A stretch of 5,155 nt of DNA from Actinomycetota bacterium (GTDB lineage Bacteria; Actinomycetota; UBA4738). Made by a program: the position numbers and the translations under genes. Positions 1 to 4,945 of the stretch are shown piece after piece (position 1 is the stretch's first letter; each line of letters begins with the position of its first letter). The DNA lies in the NCBI GenBank assembly GCA_005888465.1, contig VAYJ01000116.1, positions 1 through 5,155 of the forward strand, read 5' to 3'. The notes below the pieces were generated by a model. The model saw nothing but the letters and a program-made list of their open reading frames with translations. It was not told where the DNA came from and searched no databases.

Positions 1-366
1 CATGCCCGTCGTGTGCCAAATGCGTTGATACTGCACCGTTCGAGCTACGTCGTCGCCGAAAGTCACGCGCGCCCCACAATCGAGAAGGCATTCGATAATC
101 GCTTCGAGATATGCAGGATGCGAGGTTACTCGGTCTTCCGGATTCCTAAACCCCGAGCAACCCATGTTGGCTTTCACGAGCACACGATCGCCGCGCCTGA
201 TCAAGGATGAAAGCGGCGGCTCAAGATGGTCGACCACTGAACGGACCGCGGCGGATACCACTTCACGGGCATGACAGTCGTTCTGGGCCGCCGACACGCA
301 GGCCGATGGGCGCATGTCCTCGCGAACGACCGTGCGGGCTGGAACTTCAGGCAGCGGAGAGGGCAT
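1..366 (-). CDS. DUF362 family protein, N-terminal part (runs off left edge)
   Basis: The frame is open for all 122 codons from an ATG at 366 to base 1, and the stop lies outside the window. A GGAGGG ribosome binding site at 374-379, seven bases upstream, supports this start. Residues 58-107 match the DUF362 pattern well: RRGDRVLVKANMG (58-70), then PEDRVTSHPAYLEAIIE (76-92), then LLDCGARVTFGDD (94-106), equivalent to the family's 'GDrVLlKpN ... tTHP.vv.AvI..l...GA.v..GD' core. The stretch near 114-122 (QRIWHTTGM) also fits the usual continuation. DUF362 proteins are of unknown reaction; some relatives are fused to ferredoxin-type 4Fe-4S domains, but none can be seen here because the C-terminus is missing. 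The first ~35 residues are not conserved-looking and include Cys23 and Cys31. A zinc-ribbon gene lies upstream on the same strand, 184 bases away. The family assignment is from motif recognition; the function is unknown. Confidence 0.85.
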   Translation of the reverse strand, partial: MPSPLPEVPARTVVREDMRPSACVSAAQNDCHAREVVSAAVRSVVDHLEPPLSSLIRRGDRVLVKANMGCSGFRNPEDRVTSHPAYLEAIIECLLDCGARVTFGDDVARTVQYQRIWHTTGM

Positions 367-439
367 GTCAATTCCCTCCGGAGACCGTTCAAGAGCTACC
401 GGCGGTCACTATTGCAGGGTCAGGCCCGGGCCCGCATAG

Positions 440-598
440 GGCAACAAGAGAATCCTAGAGGACCTGACGGAGGCGGGGCACACCAAGTACAGCCAGCGTG
501 AGGTGCCACTAGGCCACGAGTTCGCCACGATCAGCGAGACGCGAGGACCCCTAGCTCAACGGCCGCTTCCCCCTGTGCCCGCACGATGGGCACTCTAG
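440..598 (+). other. Possible gene remnant with no start codon
   Basis: An open stretch follows a TAG at 437-439 and ends at a TAG at 596-598, with no plausible start codon or ribosome binding site. Its first half reads like protein, for example ILEDLTEAGHTKYSQREVPL, and has mostly G or C at third codon positions. The last third (551-598) is antisense to the zinc-ribbon gene and is unlikely to be coding. I do not recognise the sequence. It could be the 3' end of a small gene whose beginning is lost or frameshifted, or chance. Otherwise 367-550 holds nothing I can name beyond the ribosome binding site of the DUF362 gene and a GC-rich 10-base palindrome at 423-432. Confidence 0.2.
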
Positions 599-709
599 GT
601 GCATAACCAGTTCGTCCTTCTCCTTGGTCATACCGGTGCGTCTCATCTGGCTTCCGCACTCGGGACAATCGACGCTAACGCTGCCGGGTTTGGACGCCTG
701 GACCGTCAT
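551..709 (-). CDS. Small zinc-ribbon protein (52 aa)
   Basis: An ATG at 709 is preceded by GGAGGA at 714-719, four bases upstream, a strong ribosome binding site. The frame runs 52 codons to a TAG at 551-553. The protein has two CxxC knuckles, CPECG at residues 15-19 and CPSCGH at 40-45, separated by 21 residues, a classic four-cysteine zinc ribbon. The piece between them (QMRRTGMTKEKDELVMHLE) is short, charged and beta-hairpin sized. There is no signal peptide or membrane segment, so it should be cytoplasmic. Such minimal ribbons bind nucleic acid or act as partner-binding tags, but the sequence does not decide the role. It lies upstream of the DUF362 gene on the same strand, 184 bases away, so co-transcription is possible but not shown. 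It is divergent from the recombinase remnant. Confidence 0.75.
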   Translation of the reverse strand: MTVQASKPGSVSVDCPECGSQMRRTGMTKEKDELVMHLECPSCGHRGKRPLS

Positions 710-853
710 GATTTCCTCCGCTTCCGGCAGTGTGCATCCTGACCGTCTGCATCACGTCATTTTTAGAGGCCACCAGAGTACAGAAATCCTGCCTCACTGA
801 TCTTCGCGTAAGTACGTGTCTTTGCTTGCCGGCCTCCCCTATGCTCCCGTGCC

Positions 854-860
854 AAGGAGG
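854..860 (+). promoter_or_regulatory. Ribosome binding site of the recombinase remnant
   Basis: AAGGAGG lies eight bases before the ATG at 869. It is a near-ideal Shine-Dalgarno sequence and fixes the start of the broken recombinase gene. Upstream, TATGCT at 840-845 could be a -10 box, but no convincing -35 box accompanies it. Confidence 0.7.
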
Positions 861-868
861 ATTCACCC

Positions 869-993
869 ATGGGCAAGGACAAGCGGGTTGCTCTCTACGT
901 CAGGGTCAGCACCGATGGGCAGAGCGTGAGAACCAGAAGCGCGAGCTGGAAGCCGCAGCGAAACGCCACCGCTCGTTCCGTAGATGCCGTTGA
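869..993 (+). pseudogene. Serine recombinase (resolvase/invertase type), N-terminal remnant, frameshifted and truncated
   Basis: From the ATG at 869 the frame gives MGKDKRVALYVRVSTDGQSV. This contains the YVRVST motif of serine recombinases, with the nucleophilic serine at residue 14 and a conserved arginine at 12. After base 928 the reading continues correctly only in another frame, as ENQKRELEAAAKRHR, the usual 'eNQ...L...a' helix of the family. One G appears to be missing at about 926-930. The shifted frame ends at a TGA at 991-993. Family members range from ~180 residues (resolvases) to 450 or more (large serine integrases), so most of the catalytic domain and all of the DNA-binding part are absent. 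In the literal frame the sequence departs from the family after residue 20. A strong ribosome binding site remains. It is probably a relic of a mobile element; the missing G could alternatively be a sequencing error, but that would not explain the lost 3' portion. Confidence 0.75.
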
Positions 994-1125
994 CCCCTTG
1001 AACATTGGTTAGCACAGACTCCCCCGGATTGGTGCTCTGAATTGACATCAGCTCAGGCCGATGAGAGGAAGAGGACTGGACGCTGGGAGAGCGGCAGTGA
1101 ACATCCGTGCCTGGAGGTGAACCCA

Positions 1126-1255
1126 GTGAAGTCGCGCATGGTGATGAAGTACGTGAGGATGGGCTTCGACGCTATCGAGTGAAGACGACTTCGTGAGCCG
1201 CATTCCATTGAATGCCCACGCATTCCTGGCGATCATTTCGCAAAGGCGCCCGTGA
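1126..1255 (+). pseudogene. Short ORF with strong ribosome binding site, apparently frameshifted
   Basis: A GTG at 1126 follows GGAGGTGA (1113-1120) by five bases, about as good a Shine-Dalgarno as exists. The literal frame codes 18 residues (MKSRMVMKYVRMGFDAIE) and stops at a TGA at 1180-1182. If one base, such as T1180, is removed, reading continues as EDDFVSRIPLNAHAFLAIIS to a TGA at 1253-1255, giving about 42 residues with a plausible amphipathic end. I do not recognise the product. Upstream of the GTG the same frame is open back to 994 but carries no better start. This may be a small gene with a one-base insertion, a sequencing error, or a chance ribosome-binding-site-like sequence in decayed DNA. 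Confidence 0.28.
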
Positions 1256-1748
1256 GGCTTGGATAGTTGGAAGTCGGAAACTAGCTAGACGTTCGCGGGC
1301 CGCGGGGTACTCGCCAGGAATGGGAAGCCCTTCGCCCTGATGACCTTGAGCCGGCTTGTCACTAACCGCACGGTGAGTGACAGCCGGTGGCCGGATAGCA
1401 GCACCAAAGGCCCATCCGCCTTTTTCCTCACTGAACTGGACATGGGTGACCGATGCCAGCCCTCGTCGACACCAGGCGCGTGTTGGCGGTCCAATTCCTG
1501 CATTGGCATCTCCGGTGCTACCCTCTCGGCCTCGATCCATTTGGCGAAGCGGCGCCCCGATGTTTCACTGCTCCTCATGGGGCAGACGACGGAGTAGCGC
1601 CGCTCCTGCTAGGCGGTGTAACTCTTACACACGCGAAGGACGCAGTGCCGAGTCGTTTGTGCTCTGAACTTTTCCCCTCGCGACCGCCGTCAGGCCGAAT
1701 TGGGAGCGTTCGGCTGCCGCGGCCGGCCTCCGAGTCCGGGCACGACTT
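1256..1748. other. Stretch without a supportable gene
   Basis: Both strands carry overlapping open frames here, but none has a convincing start, ribosome binding site or recognisable motif. The plus strand ends one frame at 1597 with a weak receiver-domain-like phrase (LAKRRPDVSLLLM). The minus strand has a frame at 1285-1578 and another at 1172-1540 with no family resemblance. The last ~150 bases are the leader of the zf-HC2 gene. The stretch 994-1125 on the left is likewise without a clear gene. The whole region may be the debris of a mobile element near the recombinase remnant. Confidence 0.4.
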
Positions 1749-1766
1749 TTGCCAGTGCTCGAGGCC

Positions 1767-2765
1767 ATGACTTGTCCCGAGGCTCGGGAGTTCTACGCAG
1801 CTCTCATCGCCGGGGAGCTGCGAATCTCAGAGGCGGCCCTGGTCGAAGCTCATCTCAGCCGTTGTGGCGACTGCCGGCAGATCGTGGAGAGCCTCTACCG
1901 GGTGGCGCCCCGCGATTCGGAGGGGCGGATCGTTCTCGCCGGCGCTGGCGACATGAGAATCGGTGCGGGGAGCCGTTTGCTCCTGCCGCTGCTGGTTTTG
2001 GTCGCTCTGGGCGCCAGCGCCCTGGTGGTCGTTCCCGGGCTCGCCCCCTATGCCTGGCACCGGGCCAGCGCGCTCGTGGTTGCCGCTCGCCACGCGACCC
2101 TGCAGCCGACGACGCCGACCGCGCCTCCGCTGCCTGAGCCGAGCCGGATCGAACCCCCTTCCGAGGCCCCTGTGATCCGGGAACCCGATGTCATATCGCC
2201 GTCGAGCCCATCCGCCTCCTCTGTGTCCCTGGCGGCCACATCGCCGAGCGCCCCGGCGCCAGCGGAATCCCAACAGACGGCGGCGGCGCCCACCGAGCTG
2301 TCAAACAAGGAGACTGAGCGCGCAAGCGCGGCACCGGCACCTAGCGCGTCCGCGCCCTCCGCTCGACACGCCTCGACACAGCCGCCCGCGGAGTCTGCTG
2401 CCACCGCGTCGGCCCGGAAGGCGGAGCCGCGGCAAGCCAGACAAGGGGAACAGGCCGCGCTGCCCAATCCGGAGCCGGCAGGTCCACAGCTGATCTCGCC
2501 AGTGAAAGCCTCGGAGACGGATGTCGTCGTGCAGATCGCGGTTCGCGATCGGAGAGCGGCCGAGCGCGGCGTCAACATGCTGCTCGCCCAGCTCGGCGGG
2601 ACCAATCTCGGCCAGGCCGAAGGCGCCACGATCGTCGCCGTGGTCCCACAGTCGAGCTACGGCGAGTTCACGCGCGGGCTCGCGCAGATCGGCGCGTGGA
2701 ACCTTGAGGCCAGCCGCTCCTCACTGCCGGATCCCGTCCACGTGGCGGTGAGACTCACGAAATAG
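1767..2765 (+). CDS. zf-HC2 anti-sigma-like membrane protein with C-terminal globular domain
   Basis: The product has 332 residues. Residues 1-45 form a zf-HC2 (anti-sigma ZAS-type) domain: Cys3 after the initiator, then His29-x3-Cys33-x2-Cys36 in the form AHLSRCGDC. One transmembrane helix spans about 71-92 (LLLPLLVLVALGASALVVV). Residues ~110-245 form a Pro/Ala/Ser-rich linker that probably crosses the periplasm. The C-terminal ~80 residues, from VVVQIAVRDRRAAERGVN onward, look like a compact alpha/beta domain ending with alternating hydrophobics (VHVAVRLTK). In known members the N-terminal zinc domain holds an ECF sigma factor at the inner membrane face while the outer part senses a signal. 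No sigma gene is adjacent, so the partner is unknown. ATG 1767 was chosen because the MTC start matches family members; a TTG at 1749 would add six residues. No good ribosome binding site precedes either start. The gene is convergent with the cluster to its right. Confidence 0.85.
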   Translation: MTCPEAREFYAALIAGELRISEAALVEAHLSRCGDCRQIVESLYRVAPRDSEGRIVLAGAGDMRIGAGSRLLLPLLVLVALGASALVVVPGLAPYAWHRASALVVAARHATLQPTTPTAPPLPEPSRIEPPSEAPVIREPDVISPSSPSASSVSLAATSPSAPAPAESQQTAAAPTELSNKETERASAAPAPSASAPSARHASTQPPAESAATASARKAEPRQARQGEQAALPNPEPAGPQLISPVKASETDVVVQIAVRDRRAAERGVNMLLAQLGGTNLGQAEGATIVAVVPQSSYGEFTRGLAQIGAWNLEASRSSLPDPVHVAVRLTK

Positions 2766-2778
2766 CGCCGGCGTCGGG

Positions 2779-2793
2779 AACTGCGGCCCAGTT
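2779..2793. terminator. Weak hairpin between convergent genes
   Basis: AACTG and CAGTT form a five-pair stem around the loop CGGCC, 13 bases after the zf-HC2 stop and 3 bases before the stop of the minus-strand gene. There is only a short T run on the plus side (GTTTGATT). The position between two convergent stop codons suits a bidirectional terminator, but the stem is short. Confidence 0.25.
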
Positions 2794-2796
2794 TGA

Positions 2797-3228
2797 TTAG
2801 GCGTCCATTCGGCCAATGTGAAGAGGAGTCAGAGTTTTGACGGAATGCTGAGGCGTTCGCACCATCGCATCCGTTTCTTGCCGCCAGATCGAATAGCAAT
2901 CCCAGTGGGCAAAGACTGTGGTTGGCCCGACCACTACTTCCTGCTCGATGTCGCCATCCAAGATCGGCCTCCGGCAGAGGGGACAGCGCTTGCGCGTAGC
3001 CTTCCCAGCTAACACCGTGCCATCAATCGGGAACAGTGAGCCAGCCGCAAGGCGAGTACGGATCATCTGACGAAGGGCGGCGATCGAGACTTTCGGCTCC
3101 TCGTGCATGGCACTCGCGATATCGGTGCATGTCCCGTACCCCGAGGCGAGATATTCACGAAAACGCGCGCTTTCGATCGCAGTGTCTAGAGCGGCTGGCA
3201 AAACTGACAATCTTGCCGACACCGGCAT
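2797..3228 (-). CDS. Small Cys/His (treble-clef-like) hypothetical protein, 143 aa
   Basis: The product has a putative metal site: Cys82-x2-Cys85 (KRCPLCRRPI) and His108-x2-Cys111 (FAHWDCYSIWRQE), 22 residues apart, as in treble-clef zinc folds. Before it lies a short helix and turn, IRTRLAAGSLFP at 56-67. The same arrangement (IR..mAsGaLP, CxxC, HxxCxxIWxQE) occurs in the broken gene at 3722-4018, so the two are probably paralogues. The first ~40 residues have no counterpart there. The start is uncertain: ATG 3228 gives the longest frame, but an in-frame ATG at 3108 (residue 41) would give a 103-residue protein closer to the paralogue's size, and neither has a good ribosome binding site. There is no signal peptide or membrane helix. 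The gene lies 64 bases downstream of the receiver gene on the same strand and may belong to its transcript. I recognise the domain style but know of no assigned function. Confidence 0.7.
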   Translation of the reverse strand: MPVSARLSVLPAALDTAIESARFREYLASGYGTCTDIASAMHEEPKVSIAALRQMIRTRLAAGSLFPIDGTVLAGKATRKRCPLCRRPILDGDIEQEVVVGPTTVFAHWDCYSIWRQETDAMVRTPQHSVKTLTPLHIGRMDA

Positions 3229-3292
3229 AGGCCATGGTCAACTGCCTTGGGCAGAAGGCGTGCGCGCCGCTGCTCTTGCTCGCCTCGAACAA

Positions 3293-3712
3293 CTATCCGC
3301 GCAGCCAGTTCGCCGGCGGCCGGTAAACGAGGGCCGCCTTCACCGCGCTCTGAAGCTCGTCTATCGTGAACGGCTTCTTCAGGAAGGGCTCGCCGGGCGC
3401 GAGCTTGACGCGGTACGCCTCAACCTGGTGGACATTGTACGCTGACATGAAGAGCACCTTGACCCTGGGACGAATCACCCGAAACTCCTGCGCGAGCTGG
3501 CTACCACGCATCAGGGGCGTCACCACGTCCGTCAGCAGCAGATCGATCGCACCCGGCATGCGCGCATAACGAAGAGCCACGACCGGATCTCCGGTCCCGA
3601 TGACCGTGTACCCCATGGTCCGCAGCATGTCCTCAACCACGCTGAGAACCCCCCGGTCATCGTCGACGACGAGAATGGTTTGGATTGCCGCCGCCGGCGA
3701 CGAGCTGGCCAT
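3293..3712 (-). CDS. Stand-alone response regulator receiver (CheY-like), 139 aa
   Basis: A single REC domain fills residues ~11-128: acidic cluster Asp17-Asp18-Asp19 after ILVV, phosphoacceptor Asp62 in LLLTDVVTP, the Ser90/Tyr92 switch pair in VLFMSAYN, and Lys113-Pro114 in FLKKPF. All residues for phosphorylation and Mg2+ binding are present. No output domain follows, only ~10 residues ending PPANWLRG. The sequence style (LLLTDVV.P...G..LA, RP.vKVLFMSaY) is that of receivers attached to hybrid sensor kinases. The usual Met in VMPxMxG is Thr65. It probably receives phosphate from a kinase encoded elsewhere and signals through protein contacts. ATG 3712 is nine bases after the stop of the preceding gene, consistent with one transcript, although no strong ribosome binding site is visible. 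Neighbours include an RHH-like protein that could provide a DNA-binding output, which is inference. Confidence 0.92.
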   Translation of the reverse strand: MASSSPAAAIQTILVVDDDRGVLSVVEDMLRTMGYTVIGTGDPVVALRYARMPGAIDLLLTDVVTPLMRGSQLAQEFRVIRPRVKVLFMSAYNVHQVEAYRVKLAPGEPFLKKPFTIDELQSAVKAALVYRPPANWLRG

Positions 3713-3721
3713 CGGCTGCTT

Positions 3722-4018
3722 TCAGGACGACCCGGCGGCTTTGTCGCGCGAGTCAGGAGCTCCAGGCCGCTCCTGCTGCCAGATCGCGCCACAGGCTGCA
3801 TGAACGCGGACCATCACCGCCCCCCCGCCAGAAGTAGGCGATCTCCAGGCCCGGTTCGTCGCAGATCGTGCATGGCTCCGGTCGGGGATGGTCGAGCCCC
3901 CTGCGAGTCTTCCCCTCCTGCGAGGACGTGCCGGCTCTCTCGATGACAGAGGGGCGCTCGGCAAGGCGCCCGAGGCCATCAGATCGCGGATCTTGACGCC
4001 AAGTTCAGCTTCAGTCAC
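3722..4018 (-). pseudogene. Small Cys/His (treble-clef-like) protein gene with two compensating frameshifts
   Basis: The literal frame (GTG 4018 to TGA 3722, 98 codons) begins MTEAELGVKIRDLMASGALP and ends VRVHAACGAIWQQERPG, but its middle is Arg/Ser-rich nonsense without a CxxC. In the frame starting two bases later the middle reads sensibly: SVIERAGTSSQEG..., then EPCTICDEPGLEIAYFWRG. Joining them needs one base added in the G4 run at 3951-3954 and one removed from the C7 run at 3820-3826 (plus-strand letters). The rebuilt 98-residue protein has Cys50-x2-Cys53 and His73-x2-Cys76, 19 residues apart, and matches the style of the gene at 2797-3228 (HxxCxxIWxQE). The start is well supported: GTG overlaps the preceding gene's TGA as GTGA, typical of translational coupling. 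Homopolymer positions make sequencing error likely; if so this is an intact gene. If real, the metal site is lost. Confidence 0.7.
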
Positions 4019-4308
4019 GCAGGCCGCCCACGTTTCGAGTTTGCCTCGAGAAGATCGATCATGACGCCCTCGAGGTTCTTGCCCTCGCGAATCGCTCGCG
4101 CGCTGAGATGTTCGACCAGGGCGCGACGCAGCTCGAGCGAGAGCACGAGTCGGACGTAAACCGGCGGCGCTCCGGGCTTCGCACGGCGGGCGATCGCGAT
4201 TTTAGCAGCTTGCTCAGGTTCGACGGAGGCCGCGCGACGCTTCGGCGGCGCTAAAGGTAACTCGGGTTGGTCGAGCGTCCGTGCAACGTTCGGTCGACGC
4301 CGGCTCAT
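4015..4308 (-). CDS. Ribbon-helix-helix-like small protein, 97 aa
   Basis: Residues 1-48 are a basic, Pro-rich, probably disordered arm (MSRRRPNVAR..., PPKRRAA). Residues ~50-88 follow the RHH (CopG/Arc) pattern: a short strand VYVRLVLS, helix LELRRALVEHLSARAIREGK, turn, helix NLEGVMIDLLEAN, then a basic tail SKRGRPA. RHH proteins dimerise and bind DNA with the paired strands, often as autoregulators. No toxin partner is seen. ATG 4308 was chosen because the in-frame extension to 4470 would overlap the upstream membrane-protein gene and is low-quality sequence; no clear ribosome binding site is visible. Its stop codon overlaps the next gene's start by four bases (GTGA). The gap to the upstream gene is 43 bases. 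An alternative is that the helices form a different small helical fold; similarity was judged by eye only. Confidence 0.7.
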   Translation of the reverse strand: MSRRRPNVARTLDQPELPLAPPKRRAASVEPEQAAKIAIARRAKPGAPPVYVRLVLSLELRRALVEHLSARAIREGKNLEGVMIDLLEANSKRGRPA

Positions 4309-4351
4309 GGGCTGATCAGTACGCGGACCTTGGCGCGGAGCTCGGCGGCCA

Positions 4352-4756
4352 TCACCGGTTCCACCACTTCTCGGACTCGGGCACCGGAGGCGGCACGTCC
4401 GACACGGACTTCGGGCCGGGGCGGGGACGTGCTCGTACAGGTTCAGCTGGCGGTGGGGCTGGCACCGCAACGACAGGAGGCCGAGGCACCTGGCGCACCG
4501 CCAGCTCCGCGCGAAGGGCGTCTCGCTCGACGATCGCTGCCGCCTGCGCTCGGCTCACCTGTACCCAGTCGTGCACAATGGCCACGTTGGCAAGCAAGTC
4601 GAGGACGGCGAGGAGCCAGCCGCCATAAACCAGCGCCCGATTACGGTACTGGCAACCCCGCTCCATGCAGGGCCGGCGCATGGGCGCGATCGCCGGGTCC
4701 GCGGTCGGGAGGGGATTGTCAGGGGGTTCGAAGGGCCCTGCGACATGGATCTGCAT
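4352..4756 (-). CDS. Small single-pass membrane protein with coiled-coil and Pro-rich tail, 134 aa
   Basis: ATG 4756 is preceded by GGGAG at 4763-4767, six bases away, so I prefer it to the longer frame opening at 4933, whose extra 59 residues look non-coding. Residues 1-40 are soluble, Pro-rich, and carry Cys30 and Cys35. One hydrophobic helix spans about 41-62 (ALVYGGWLLAVLDLLANVAI). It is followed by a short heptad-like helix, RAQAAAIVERDALRAELAVR, at 69-88. The tail (89-134) is rich in Pro, Val and Ala and ends WWNR. This helix-coil-proline layout suggests an inner-membrane anchored protein that oligomerises and extends into the cytoplasm or periplasm. It contains no catalytic motif and I do not recognise a family. 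It is the first gene of the minus-strand cluster. Confidence 0.65.
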   Translation of the reverse strand: MQIHVAGPFEPPDNPLPTADPAIAPMRRPCMERGCQYRNRALVYGGWLLAVLDLLANVAIVHDWVQVSRAQAAAIVERDALRAELAVRQVPRPPVVAVPAPPPAEPVRARPRPGPKSVSDVPPPVPESEKWWNR

Positions 4757-4945
4757 AGCAGTCTCCCGTGTGGTCGACCATGGATCCCGTGGTTCGGAAG
4801 GAAGAAGCTCAAACCTTGAGAAGGCCGGGGCCGCCGACCTTCCCTCTATCCCGTTCCCCCTACTATGCTCGGAATTGTGCCCGCGAGGCGTACAAACGGC
4901 CAAAACCTGCCCCATGCCCGGCGAAACGGGCAAACCGTCTTATTT
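4757..4945 (-). promoter_or_regulatory. Leader of the minus-strand cluster; possible promoter and hairpin
   Basis: This 189-base gap separates the right-edge gene from the cluster and probably holds the cluster's promoter, but I cannot assign -35/-10 boxes with confidence. It contains an imperfect hairpin at 4820-4842 (GAAGG and CCTTC outer arms, one C-A mismatch, CGG/CCG inner arms) that would sit in the 5' leader. A short GCCCG/CGGGC stem lies just after the stop of the upstream gene and has no T tract on the minus strand. The ribosome binding site GGGAG at 4763-4767 serves the first gene. Confidence 0.3.

Noticed and set aside
13..458. Plus-strand open frames at 13-210 and 207-458
   Set aside because: They lie opposite the DUF362 gene, whose family motif is clear, and have no ribosome binding sites.
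1042..1047. TTGACA as a -35 promoter box
   Set aside because: No -10-like hexamer occurs 16-18 bases downstream (the sequence there is GAGGAA).
1172..1578. Overlapping minus-strand open frames of 97-122 codons
   Set aside because: No recognisable motif, no good ribosome binding site, overlapping frames with similar composition. Not enough to call a gene.
2048..2629. Long minus-strand open frame (193 codons) inside the zf-HC2 gene, with a second at 1827-2273
   Set aside because: Antisense to a gene with a clear zinc motif, membrane helix and C-terminal domain. The open frames result from GC-rich Pro/Ala/Ser codons.
4267..4758. Plus-strand open frames opposite the RHH and membrane-protein genes
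   Set aside because: Arg/Pro/Ser-rich with no motif. The minus strand has a Shine-Dalgarno sequence, a membrane helix and gene overlaps.
4757..4933. Upstream start (4933) for the small membrane protein
   Set aside because: The added 59 residues look like translated intergenic DNA; the ATG at 4756 has a well-placed GGGAG.
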